Assembly (NCBI RefSeq): GCF_020991275.1
Contig: NZ_JAJLQY010000008.1
Coordinates: 1-64,000, forward strand
Direction of reading: 5' to 3'
DNA length: 64,000 nt
From: Actinocorallia sp. API 0066
Lineage (GTDB): Bacteria > Actinomycetota > Actinomycetes > Streptosporangiales > Streptosporangiaceae
In this document: piece by piece, positions 44,096 through 51,223 of the stretch
Layout of the letters: each line of letters begins with the position of its first letter
How positions within the stretch are numbered: position 1 is the first letter of the stretch
Made by a program: the position numbers and the translations under genes
Notes under the pieces: model-generated
Database searches by the model: none
Seen by the model: only the letters and a program-made list of their open reading frames with translations
Told to the model about the DNA's origin: nothing

Positions 44096-44412
44096 CGTGG
44101 CGTGGCGTGGCGTGGCGTGGTGCTGCGCTGCGTGGCGCTGCCTGGCGCTGCGTGGCGCGGCGCGGCACGGGGTGGCGTGGCGTGGCGCGGGGTGGCGTGG
44201 TGCTGCGTGGCATGGCATGGCATGGCGTGGTGCTGCGTGGCGTGGTGCTGCGTGGCGCTGCGTGGCGTGGCGCTGCGTGGCGCGGGGTGGCGTGGCATGG
44301 CGTGGCGTGGCGTGGCGCGGGGTGGCGTGGTGCTGCGTGGCGCTGCGTGGCGCTGCCTGGCGTGGCGTGGCGTGGCGTGGTGCGGGGTGGCGGGGCGGGG
44401 CGTGGCGGGGTG
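44096..44412 (+). repeat. Degenerate pentanucleotide satellite (TGGCG-type)
   Basis: About 315 bp of TGGCG, TGCTG, TGCGC and GGGGT units in changing order, strongly G-rich on the plus strand. Because the unit is five bases, all three plus-strand frames are open and read AWRGV-type peptides; these are not genes. It fills most of the gap between the dehydratase gene and the lipoprotein gene. Confidence 0.85.
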
Positions 44413-44579
44413 TGGGTGGGGTGGGGGATCGAGGTGTCGCATGAGGGTGGGGGAGGGGTGGCGGTTTGGCGCGTGGGGAGGGAGTGGGAGGGACGTTGGT
44501 CTGGGGGAAGGGGGCGGGTGGGCCTTGGCGGGGTGGGGGCGGTAGGGGAAGCTCGGGGTATCCGGAGAAGGGAACGGCG

Positions 44580-45362
44580 TTGAAGCTTCTGCCCGTTGTG
44601 GTGGCTCTGATGGTGGCGGGCACGGCGGCCTGTGCGGGTGACGACGATCCGCCGCAGCCGTCGCCCTCGCCGTCGTCCGCGTCGCCCACCGCGTCCGTGC
44701 CGTCCGATGGGACGCCCGTGCCCACCGCGACCGGTTCCGGGGTGCCGCCCGTGCGGCCGTCGCTGCTGCCGGGGCGGTACCAGCCGCTGTGGCCGTTCGC
44801 GAGCCTGGAAGCGGTGCGTGCCTGGCAGAAGGCGTACCAGAACGGCGGGGCGGACGCGTGGCACCTCGACGCCGAGCGCACCGCGCTCCGGTTCACCCGC
44901 GACCACCTGGGGTTCACCGACATCGACAGGGTGACCAGCCGCAAGATCGAGGGCGGCGACGCGCGCATCGGCGTCGGCTACCGGGCCGAGAGCAGGGACG
45001 CGACGGCCGCCGTCCTGCACCTGATCCGGGCCGGGTCCGGGGCCGACGCGCCCTGGGAGGTCGTCGGCACCGACGACGCCGAGCTCAGCCTCACCACGCC
45101 CGCCTACGCGTCACAGGTGACGTCACCGGTGCGGGTCGGAGGCAGGATCACCGGCGTGGACGAGAGCCTGCGCGTCACCGTCCTGCGCGCCGACAGCGAC
45201 AAGCCGCTCGGCACGCACTGCTGCGTCCCGGCCGGAGGCCAGAACACCCCGTGGTCGTCAACGGTCTCGTTCACCGGCTCCGGTGTGCTGACGATCGTCG
45301 TCTCCACCGGCGGCCACCTCCAGGAGATCGAGCGGTTCGCCATCACCGGCGTCCGATCCTGA
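44580..45362 (+). CDS. Probable lipoprotein with Gmad2 immunoglobulin-like domain
   Basis: 260 residues from a TTG at 44580 (GAAGGGAACGG upstream). It begins LKLLPVVVALMVAGTAACAG, a signal peptide with a near-lipobox (TAAC; the -3 position is Thr rather than Leu). A Pro/Ser/Thr-rich spacer follows (about 22-60), then a conserved region with LWPFASLEAVRAWQKAYQNG and FTRDHLGFTD. The C-terminal Gmad2 domain includes LSLTTPAYASQVTSPVRVGG, ITGVDESLRV, CCVPAGG, WSSTVSF and IVVSTGGHLQEIERFAITG. Function unknown; probably anchored outside the membrane. It lies just after the pentamer satellite. Confidence 0.72.
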   Translation: MKLLPVVVALMVAGTAACAGDDDPPQPSPSPSSASPTASVPSDGTPVPTATGSGVPPVRPSLLPGRYQPLWPFASLEAVRAWQKAYQNGGADAWHLDAERTALRFTRDHLGFTDIDRVTSRKIEGGDARIGVGYRAESRDATAAVLHLIRAGSGADAPWEVVGTDDAELSLTTPAYASQVTSPVRVGGRITGVDESLRVTVLRADSDKPLGTHCCVPAGGQNTPWSSTVSFTGSGVLTIVVSTGGHLQEIERFAITGVRS

Positions 45363-45550
45363 CCCCTGCCGTCCTGACGCTGCCGCTCTGACGCTGCCGT
45401 CCTGACCCCCGGCCCGTCCCTACGCGGGCCGTCCTGACCCCGGCCGTCCTGACCCCCGGCCCGTCCTTACGCGGGCCGTGCTGACGCTGTCGTGCTGACG
45501 TCGGGGGTCCTTACGCGGGCCATTCTGATGCGGTCGTCCCGACGCAGGGG
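45363..45550. repeat. Imperfect tandem repeat of CCGTCCTGAC / CGTCCYTACGCGGG units
   Basis: About 190 bp between convergent stops, built from CCGTCCTGAC (several copies) alternating with GGCCCGTCCYTACGCGGGCC. The latter contains CCCG...CGGG inverted arms that could fold as short hairpins. No gene is visible. Confidence 0.7.
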
Positions 45551-45551
45551 G

Positions 45552-45953
45552 TCAGGACGGGCGGGCGGCGCGCTGCTCGGCGATCCGGGCGCGCACGGTG
45601 TCCCAGGAGACGGGCAGGTCGGCGGGGGAGGAGTTCCAGAAGACGAAGGTCGACTCCTTCATGACGGAGCGCTTGCGGCGCATCGTCGACCTGTGCGGTT
45701 CCGTCCCGGCATATGCGCGGATGGCCTGCTCGTCGGTCCAGGCGGAGACCGTCCAGAACGTCCGGCGGAGCGGGTCGGCCTTGAGCGCGACACCGACCGC
45801 GCCCGGCGCGCGCAGCGCCTGCCGCCACAGCGCGAGCGACGCGAGGAGGAACCCCGGTGCCTGCGCGAGCGAGCGCACTTCGAGCCGTGACGCCATGACG
45901 ACGACCTCCGGCGCGTCGGACGCCGCGACGGTCTTCCAGGGGAGCGTGGGCAC
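45552..45953 (-). CDS. DUF3291/antibiotic-monooxygenase-like small protein
   Basis: 133 residues from a GTG at 45953 with AGGAAGG eight bases upstream; longer starts would run into the operator at 45979. Seen: PTLPWKTVAAS, EVVVMASRLEVRSLAQAPGF, RRTFWTVSAWTDEQAIRAYA and EPHRSTMRR. The pattern fits DUF3291-type dimeric ferredoxin-like-fold proteins related to antibiotic biosynthesis monooxygenases and heme-free oxygenases. The conserved His/Arg in EPHRS may matter. Divergent from a TetR gene across a perfect palindrome, so it is probably the target of that regulator. Confidence 0.7.
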   Translation of the reverse strand: MPTLPWKTVAASDAPEVVVMASRLEVRSLAQAPGFLLASLALWRQALRAPGAVGVALKADPLRRTFWTVSAWTDEQAIRAYAGTEPHRSTMRRKRSVMKESTFVFWNSSPADLPVSWDTVRARIAEQRAARPS

Positions 45954-45978
45954 GGGTTCCACCTTCCTCACGAACGAT

Positions 45979-45997
45979 ATCTTGTCAACGACAAGAT
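45979..45997. promoter_or_regulatory. Perfect TetR operator ATCTTGTC-AAC-GACAAGAT
   Basis: A perfect 8-3-8 inverted repeat, 26 bp before the DUF3291 gene start and 25 bp before the TetR GTG. It has the same TCTTG-N7-CAAGA spacing as the arrays at 43856 and 50765. Confidence 0.75.
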
Positions 45998-46021
45998 CTA
46001 GGATGTCAGGTAAACTAGACG

Positions 46022-46600
46022 GTGGCAACATCTATTCCCCCGGAGGTGGACGACATCGGCAAGCAGGGTTATCACCACGGCGACCTGCGCCGGGTGATCA
46101 TGAACGCCGCGGTCGAGGCCATCGACGCGTCGGGCACCGGCGGGTGGAGCATGCGCGAGTTGGCGCGCCGCGCGGGCGTCTCGCACGCCGCGCCCGCGCA
46201 CCACTTCGGCGACAAGGAGGGCCTGTTCACCGCGCTGGCGACCGAGGGCTACACGCGCTTCGCCGAGGTCCTCGCCGCGGCTGGCGACGACCTGCTGGAA
46301 CTCGGCGTCGCCTACGTCGACTTCGCCGCGGACCACCGCGCGCTCTTTGAGGTGATGTTCCGCCCCGAGCTGTTCGACGAGACCGACCAGTGTCTCGCCG
46401 CCGCCCGCCAGGCCGCCTGGCGGGCGCTGAACGAGGGCGCCCGCGGTCTCACCGAGACCGCCGGCGCCTCCGCCTCCGTCGCCGCCTGGTCCATCGCCCA
46501 CGGCTTCGCCGAACTCTGGAACAGCGGCACCCTCACCCCCCCACCCGACACCACCGCCGGAGAATCCGCCCGCCCCGTCCTCAAAGTCCTCCTCCGCTAA
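46022..46600 (+). CDS. TetR family regulator (WHG-domain type)
   Basis: 192 residues, GTG start at 46022. It begins with the YHHGDLRRVIMNAAVEAID motif typical of WHG-type TetR proteins. The helix-turn-helix is WSMRELARRAGVSHAAPAHH, then FGDKEGLFTALATEGY. The C-terminal WHG region is AYVDFAADHRALFEVMFRPEL. A perfect palindrome at 45979 lies in its promoter, so it is likely autoregulated and represses the divergent DUF3291 gene. The last codons run into a C-rich stretch that forms the downstream hairpin. Confidence 0.88.
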   Translation: MATSIPPEVDDIGKQGYHHGDLRRVIMNAAVEAIDASGTGGWSMRELARRAGVSHAAPAHHFGDKEGLFTALATEGYTRFAEVLAAAGDDLLELGVAYVDFAADHRALFEVMFRPELFDETDQCLAAARQAAWRALNEGARGLTETAGASASVAAWSIAHGFAELWNSGTLTPPPDTTAGESARPVLKVLLR

Positions 46601-46678
46601 CCCCCACCCCACCAAGCCCGACGCCCCTCGGCACCCCAGCCCTGCGGGGGTCGTAGGGGCTTGGGGTGGGTGGGGTCA
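46601..46678. terminator. Long imperfect hairpin between convergent tetR and SnoaL-like genes
   Basis: ACCCCACCAAGCCC on the left faces GGGGCTTGGGGTGGG on the right around a GC-rich loop. It lies between two convergent stops. No T run; a factor-dependent or bidirectional terminator is possible. Confidence 0.5.
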
Positions 46679-47116
46679 GGGGGTGGTGAGGGTGGCCAGG
46701 GCTCGGTCGGGTTCCCAGTGGGCTCGGAGGGAGGTGAGGAGGCCGTTGGGGTTGACGGTGTAGATGATGACGCAGTCGACGGTCATGGTGGAGTCGTCGG
46801 CGAGGGTTGTGGTGATGCGGGTGAGGTTGGCGCAGCTCGGGCCGTTGGCGAACGACTCGGTGGTGTGCGCGTGGAAGGACCGCATCATGCCGACGTAGCC
46901 GTCCCAGAACGCGGAGATGGCCTCCTTGCCGCGGTGGCCCCCGCCCGCGGGGTCGAGGAAGGACGGGCCGACGGGGTCCTCGATGTGCGCGTCGTCGGCG
47001 AAGAGCGCGAGCCACCCTTCCTTGTCCCGCGCGGCGACGCGGCTCTGTGAGTTCTTCGCGGCGGTCCTGGCGGGGTGGTCGGCGTCGGAGGCGTCCCAGG
47101 TGTAACCGGTCGTCAT
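46676..47116 (-). CDS. SnoaL/ketosteroid-isomerase-like NTF2-fold protein
   Basis: 146 residues. Seen: NSQSRVAARDKEGWLALFAD, DAHIEDPVGPS, GKEAISAFWDGYV and a final strand VIIYTVNPNGLLTSLRAHWE. This is the small alpha+beta cone of SnoaL-like and delta5-3-ketosteroid isomerase proteins; the Asp in HIEDPVG occupies the usual catalytic region. It follows the LLM oxidoreductase by 14 bp on the same strand. A KstR-consensus site overlaps that junction, which supports, by inference, a steroid-related role. Confidence 0.82.
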   Translation of the reverse strand: MTTGYTWDASDADHPARTAAKNSQSRVAARDKEGWLALFADDAHIEDPVGPSFLDPAGGGHRGKEAISAFWDGYVGMMRSFHAHTTESFANGPSCANLTRITTTLADDSTMTVDCVIIYTVNPNGLLTSLRAHWEPDRALATLTTP

Positions 47117-47119
47117 CTA

Positions 47120-47133
47120 TAGAACCTGTTCTA
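47120..47133. promoter_or_regulatory. KstR-consensus site between LLM and SnoaL-like genes
   Basis: TAGAACCTGTTCTA has perfect 6-bp arms around CT and matches TNNAACNNGTTNNA, the published KstR motif of mycobacterial cholesterol genes. It overlaps the LLM stop codon and ends 4 bp before the SnoaL-like start. Confidence 0.6.
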
Positions 47134-48006
47134 CTCGCACCGCGCGATGACGTTCTCGGCGAACGCCTCGAGATTGCGGATCTTGGTCTCCAGGGGCTCG
47201 GTGTCGGGGCCCTTGATGTACGGGACGCGGAAGCCGACGATCACGTCCGTGACGCCCTTGTCCTCCAACCGCTTCACGCCGTCCACGCTGTAGGCGTCGA
47301 ACGAGATGACATGGATCTGGAAGGGCGCGTCGGCCTTGCCCTCCTCCGCGCGGATCCGCTGGAGCCGCCCGAGCAGCGCGTCGAGCTCCGCGCCGTCGCC
47401 GCCCGCGTGCATCCAGCCGTCGCCGCGCACCACCGCCCTGCGCAGCGCGGCCTCGCTGTGCCCGCCGACGAGGATGGGGATCGGCTCGGTGGGCGCGGGC
47501 GTCATCTTCATGGACGCGACGTCGTAGAACTCGCCCTTGTAAGCGAAGTACTCACCGCTGGTCAGGCCGCGCACGATGTCGATGCACTCGTCCATCCGGC
47601 GGCCGCGCCGCGCCCACGGGACGCCCAGCGCGGCGAAGTCCTCGGGCCACGGGCTGAGCCCGACGCCCAGCGTGAGCCGGTTCCCGGTGAGCGCGGCGAC
47701 GGAGCCCGCCTGCTTGGCGACGAGCACCGGCGGCCGGATCGGCAGCTTCAGGACGAACGGCGTGAACCGCAGGGTGGACGTCACCGCGCCCATCGCCGCG
47801 GTGAGCACGAACGTCTCGATGAACGCCTTGTCCTCGAGGAACGTCCGGTCGCCGTCCCCGGTGTAGGGGTAGGTGGAGTCGGAGACCTCCGGATAGAGCA
47901 CGGAGTCCGGAACGGTGATGCTGTGGTAGCCGGCCGCCTCCGCCGCGCGCGCGAGCGGCAGATAGTAGGACGGGTCGGTCATCGCCTCGGCGTAGGTGAA
48001 CCGCAT
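47131..48006 (-). CDS. LLM class F420-dependent oxidoreductase
   Basis: 291 residues. Luciferase-like fold: AAEAAGYHSITVPDSVLYPE, STLRFTPFVLKLPIRPPVLV (strand then A-K-Q helix), AALTGNRLTLGVGLSPWPED, FAALGVPWARRGRRMDECID and PIPILVGGHSEAALRRAVVR followed by GDGWMHAGG. This matches the F420-dependent group with an R-G-x-R-x-D/E-E motif. The two genes of this leftward operon (LLM, SnoaL-like) each have a KstR-type site just upstream, so control by a steroid- or lipid-responsive TetR regulator is likely. The exact reaction is unknown. Confidence 0.87.
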   Translation of the reverse strand: MRFTYAEAMTDPSYYLPLARAAEAAGYHSITVPDSVLYPEVSDSTYPYTGDGDRTFLEDKAFIETFVLTAAMGAVTSTLRFTPFVLKLPIRPPVLVAKQAGSVAALTGNRLTLGVGLSPWPEDFAALGVPWARRGRRMDECIDIVRGLTSGEYFAYKGEFYDVASMKMTPAPTEPIPILVGGHSEAALRRAVVRGDGWMHAGGDGAELDALLGRLQRIRAEEGKADAPFQIHVISFDAYSVDGVKRLEDKGVTDVIVGFRVPYIKGPDTEPLETKIRNLEAFAENVIARCE

Positions 48007-48019
48007 GCGCCGAGCCTAC

Positions 48020-48033
48020 TAGAACACGTTCCA
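48020..48033. promoter_or_regulatory. KstR-consensus site at the LLM promoter
   Basis: TAGAACACGTTCCA matches TNNAACNNGTTNNA and ends one base from perfect dyad symmetry. It is 13 bp upstream of the LLM start codon, a position suited to repression. Confidence 0.6.
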
Positions 48034-48088
48034 GTTTCAATGGGTCGAAACGAGGGGCCGGAACCGGCGGGGCGCCGCCACTCCCGCA

Positions 48089-48119
48089 TTGACATTGACG
48101 TAACGTCAACTTGTACCGT
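48089..48119 (+). promoter_or_regulatory. MerR-type promoter with 19-bp spacer
   Basis: TTGACA (48089-48094) and TACCGT (48114-48119) are separated by exactly 19 bp, the over-long spacing typical of MerR-activated promoters. The spacer carries the palindrome TTGACGT-A-ACGTCAA. It precedes the MerR gene, so autoactivation is expected. Confidence 0.7.
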
Positions 48120-48144
48120 CATGGTTCAGAGGCAGGAGAAACGC

Positions 48145-48906
48145 GTGGAGTTGTCGATCCAGGAGGTCGCGCGGATCACCGGGACGACGAGCAGGACGCT
48201 ACGGCACTACGGCGACGTGGGGCTGCTCGCCCCGTCGCGCGTCGGGGCCAACGGCTACCGGTACTACGACCGGGACGCGATGGTCAGGCTGCAGCGCATC
48301 CTCCTGCTGCGGGAACTCGGCCTCGGCCTGCCCGCGATCGCCGAGGTACTGGCCCGGCAGACCGACGTAGCGTCGGCGCTGGCCGCGCACATCGGGTCGC
48401 TGCGGCGGGAGCGGGAGCGGATCGACAGGAGGGTCCGCGCGATCGAGCACACCCTTTCCGCGCTGAGCGAAGGAGCAGAACCGATGGCGGAAGAGATGTT
48501 CGACGGCTTCGACAACACCCGGTACCGGGAGGAGGTCGAGCGCCGCTGGGGCAAGGACGCCTACGCGCGCGGCGCCGCCTGGTGGGACGCCAAGACCGGC
48601 GCCGAGCAGGCGGAGTGGCGCCGCGACCTGGGCGACCTCCTCACCGACTGGGCCCGGCTCGCCGAGTCCGGCACCGCCCCGGACGGGCCCGAGGCCGCCG
48701 CGCTCGCCGCCCGGCACGTCGCCTGGCTCACCGCCGTCCCCGGCACGCCCGGCGAGTCGGGCGACGCCGAGGCGCTGCGGAACTACGTACTCGGCCTCGC
48801 CGCGATGTACGTCGGCGACCCCCGGTTCGCCGCCAACTTCGGCGGCGAACGGAACGCGGAGTTCGTCCAGCGGGCCCTGGAACACCACGCCGCCACGGCC
48901 CTGTGA
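48145..48906 (+). CDS. MerR family regulator with TipAS ligand domain (TipAL-like)
   Basis: 253 residues from a GTG at 48145 with AGGAGA upstream. MerR winged helix: SIQEVARITGTTSRTLRHYG, then NGYRYYDRDAMVRLQRILLL. A coiled coil follows (HIGSLRRERERIDRRVRAIE). The C-terminal TipAS domain (about 115-250) starts MFDGFDNTRYREEVERRWG and ends with FVQRALEHHA. TipAL proteins bind thiopeptides and other cyclic molecules and activate multidrug-resistance genes from long-spacer promoters such as the one at 48089. The short alternative product starting inside the gene, as in tipAS, cannot be judged here. Divergent from the LLM operon. Confidence 0.88.
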   Translation: MELSIQEVARITGTTSRTLRHYGDVGLLAPSRVGANGYRYYDRDAMVRLQRILLLRELGLGLPAIAEVLARQTDVASALAAHIGSLRRERERIDRRVRAIEHTLSALSEGAEPMAEEMFDGFDNTRYREEVERRWGKDAYARGAAWWDAKTGAEQAEWRRDLGDLLTDWARLAESGTAPDGPEAAALAARHVAWLTAVPGTPGESGDAEALRNYVLGLAAMYVGDPRFAANFGGERNAEFVQRALEHHAATAL

Positions 48907-48977
48907 CGACGGCTCACCATGTCCCGGAGGCCAGGAGCCACCAACTCCCGACCCCGCCGTCCGGAGTACTAGCCTCC

Positions 48978-49163
48978 GGCCCGTGTTCGATGCAGTCCGA
49001 GGGGGCGCTTGCGACTGACTTCGTAGGGGAGCGCCCGCCTTGGGCCGTGTTCGATGTGGCGCCGGGGCGCTTGGGCGACCCCGACTTCGTCGGGAGCGCC
49101 CGCCCTGGGCCGTGTTCGATGTGGCGCTGGGCGACGTTGACTCCGTCGGGAGTGCTTCGGGGC
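48978..49163 (+). repeat. Three tandem copies of the 65-bp hairpin repeat
   Basis: Copies at 48978-49041, 49042-49106 and 49107-49163. Each starts GGCC(C)GTGTTCGATG and carries GGGCGCTT or a variant, the hairpin GAC-TTC-GTCGGG (GACTCCGTCGGG in copy 3) and GAGCGCCCGCC. Copy 2 is closest to the consensus. Other copies lie at 8391 and 17676. The array fills the convergent gap between the MerR and MFS genes. Confidence 0.85.
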
Positions 49164-49180
49164 GGGGGCTTTCGGCCGGG

Positions 49181-50722
49181 TCAGGAGGCTCCGCCCTGTT
49201 TCTGGCCCTTGAGGAGGAACCAGCTGGCGGCCGCGGTCACGAGGAGCAGGACGGCGCTGACGCCCGACGTGATCCGCAGGCCCTCGGTGAACGCCTCCTG
49301 CGCGGAGGCGAGCAGCGCCTGGCCCGCCGGCCCGCCCAGCGTGGCGGCGGCCTCCACCGCGCCGCCCATCGAGGCGTGCGCGGCCTCGGCGATCTCCGGC
49401 GGGGTGCCCGGCGGCACCGGGAAGCCCCGGTAGACGCCGGTGACCATCGAGCCGAGCAGCGCGATGCCGAGCGCCGCGCCCAGCTCGTAGGCGGTCTCCG
49501 CGACGGCCCCGGCCGCGCCCGCCTGCTCCTTCGGCACGCTCGACACGATCACCTCGGACGTCGTCGCGAACGACAGTCCCGCGCCGAAGCCGACGAGCAG
49601 CAGCGCGGTGAACAGCAGCGCGTACCCGGTGCCCTGCTGGAGCCACGCCAGCAGCACGAGCGCGCCGCCGATCAGGCCGAGCCCGCCCGCGACGACCGAC
49701 CGCACCGACGTGCGGCGCACCAGCCAGCCCGCGAGCAGCCCGGTGACGATCGAGCCCGCCGTCGCGGGCAGCTCCGCGAGCCCGGCCCGCAGCGGCGACA
49801 TGCCCTGGACGAGCTGGAAGTACTGGGAGAGGAAGAACACGAGGCCGGTCAGGCCGAGCACCGAGAACAGGTCGGCCGAGACGGCGGCGGAGAACCCGCG
49901 GTGCCGGAACAGCCGCACGTCGATGAGCGGCGAGGCGAGCGTCCGCTGGCGCCGCACGAACAGCGTCAGCGCGGTCACGCCGACCAGCGCGGCGAGCCCG
50001 GCCGTCGCCGACAGCCCGTGCCCCGCGAGGTCCTTGATCGCGTAGACGACGCCGATCATGCCGACGAGGGAGAGGCCGACGCTCGGCAGGTCCCACGGCC
50101 CCGGCGCCGGGTCCTTCGACTCCGGCAGCAGCTTCGCGCCGACGACCAGCAGCACCGCCATCACCGGCAGGTTGATGAGGAACACCGAACCCCACCAGAA
50201 GTGCTCAAGGAGGAACCCGCCGACGACGGGGCCGAACGCGGCGCCCGCCGAGGCGCCCGCGGCCCAGACGCCGATGGCCAGCGACCGCTCGCGCGGGTCG
50301 GTGAACAGGTTGCGGATCAGCGCGAGCGTCGAGGGCATGAGCATCGCGCCCGCGAACCCCAGCAGGGCGCGCGCCCCGATGAGCATCTCGGGGCTCGTCG
50401 CGTACGCGTTGAGCACGGACGCCGCGCCGAACGCGGCGGCGCCGACGAGCAGCATCCGCTTGCGGCCGATCCGGTCGCCGAGGCTGCCCATCGAGACGAG
50501 CAGCCCGGCCAGGACGAACGAGTAGGCGTCGCCGATCCAGAGCAGCTGGGCGCCGGTCGGCGCGAGGTCGGCGCTGATGAACGGGCTGGCCAGGCCCAGG
50601 ACCGTCGCGTCGACGGCCACCAGCAGCACGGCGAGCACGAGCACGCCGAGCGCGGCCCAGCGGCCGCGCGGTTTCGGCTGGTCGACGCCTTCCGGCAGCG
50701 TCTGGTGCGATGCGGTGGACAT
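49181..50722 (-). CDS. MFS multidrug exporter, DHA2 (EmrB/QacA) type
   Basis: 513 residues with about 14 hydrophobic segments. Seen: VLLVAVDATVLGLASPFISA (helix 1), APTGAQLLWIGDAYSFVLAG, SMGSLGDRIGRKRMLLVG (motif A), ARALLGFAGAMLMPSTLALI and AGASAGAAFGPVVGGFLLEH (motif C). This is the QacA/SmvA-like drug exporter group. GGAGA lies seven bases before the ATG. The 500 bp upstream consist of the palindrome array, and a TetR gene precedes it on the same strand. The TetR and array therefore probably govern exporter expression. Confidence 0.9.
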   Translation of the reverse strand: MSTASHQTLPEGVDQPKPRGRWAALGVLVLAVLLVAVDATVLGLASPFISADLAPTGAQLLWIGDAYSFVLAGLLVSMGSLGDRIGRKRMLLVGAAAFGAASVLNAYATSPEMLIGARALLGFAGAMLMPSTLALIRNLFTDPRERSLAIGVWAAGASAGAAFGPVVGGFLLEHFWWGSVFLINLPVMAVLLVVGAKLLPESKDPAPGPWDLPSVGLSLVGMIGVVYAIKDLAGHGLSATAGLAALVGVTALTLFVRRQRTLASPLIDVRLFRHRGFSAAVSADLFSVLGLTGLVFFLSQYFQLVQGMSPLRAGLAELPATAGSIVTGLLAGWLVRRTSVRSVVAGGLGLIGGALVLLAWLQQGTGYALLFTALLLVGFGAGLSFATTSEVIVSSVPKEQAGAAGAVAETAYELGAALGIALLGSMVTGVYRGFPVPPGTPPEIAEAAHASMGGAVEAAATLGGPAGQALLASAQEAFTEGLRITSGVSAVLLLVTAAASWFLLKGQKQGGAS

Positions 50723-50764
50723 GTTCCACGTCTCCTTAGACGGGTTTCGTGGCGGGGGATCAGG

Positions 50765-51223
50765 ATCTTGTCGGCGTCAAGAAATGACGCCGTGTTGGGG
50801 TGGAGCGCGAGATCTTGTCGATGTCAAGACGCGACGTCATGTGAGGTGGCGCGGCATCTTGTCAGCGTTAAGTTGTTGCGTCGTATCGGGGTGTGGCGCG
50901 AGTCTTGTCGGCGTCAAGGCGCGGTGTCGTGCGAGGTGGTGCGGTATCTTTTCGGTGTCAAGTTTTTATGTCGTATTGGGGTGTGGCACGAGATCTCGTC
51001 GGCGTCGGGACGTGGTGTCGTGCGGGGTCGCGCGGCATCTTCGGTGTCAGTCAGTACGTCTTGTCAGTGGCAAGACTTGGCGCCCGGCCCCGGTCCTGGC
51101 CGGGGAATCGGATCTTGTTGATGTCAAGTCGTGAGGTCTTGCCAGTGTCAAGACATGGTGGGTCGCCCTGGCGAGAATCGGATCTTGTCGGCGTCAAGGT
51201 GTCGCGTCTTGTCGGTGTCAGGG
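50765..51223. repeat. Array of twelve TCTTG-N7-CAAGA palindromes upstream of the MFS exporter
   Basis: Copies start near 50765, 50812, 50856, 50902, 50946, 50993, 51037, 51059, 51112, 51137, 51182 and 51207. Spacing is about 44-47 bp with some at 22-25 bp. The best copies read ATCTTGTCGGCGTCAAGA. Between them, GTGTCGTGCGAGGTGG-like and CGTATTGGGGTGTGGC-like spacers alternate, giving a unit of about 91 bp with two palindromes. The last copy overlaps the TetR stop codon (51218). The array occupies the whole TetR-MFS gap. Confidence 0.85.

Noticed and set aside
44097-44545. Open frames reading AWRGVAWRG-type peptides on the plus strand and HATPRHATP-type on the minus strand
   Set aside because: All frames stay open because of the pentamer repeat; there is no ribosome site, domain or normal amino acid composition.
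43047-45020. Very long minus-strand open frame with Val/Pro/Gly/Ser repeats
   Set aside because: It is the shadow of the dehydratase insert and the satellite. It crosses several unrelated elements and has no conserved domain.
50765-51223. CRISPR array
   Set aside because: Units are palindromic, degenerate and unevenly spaced (22-53 bp), the spacers themselves resemble each other, and no cas gene is present.
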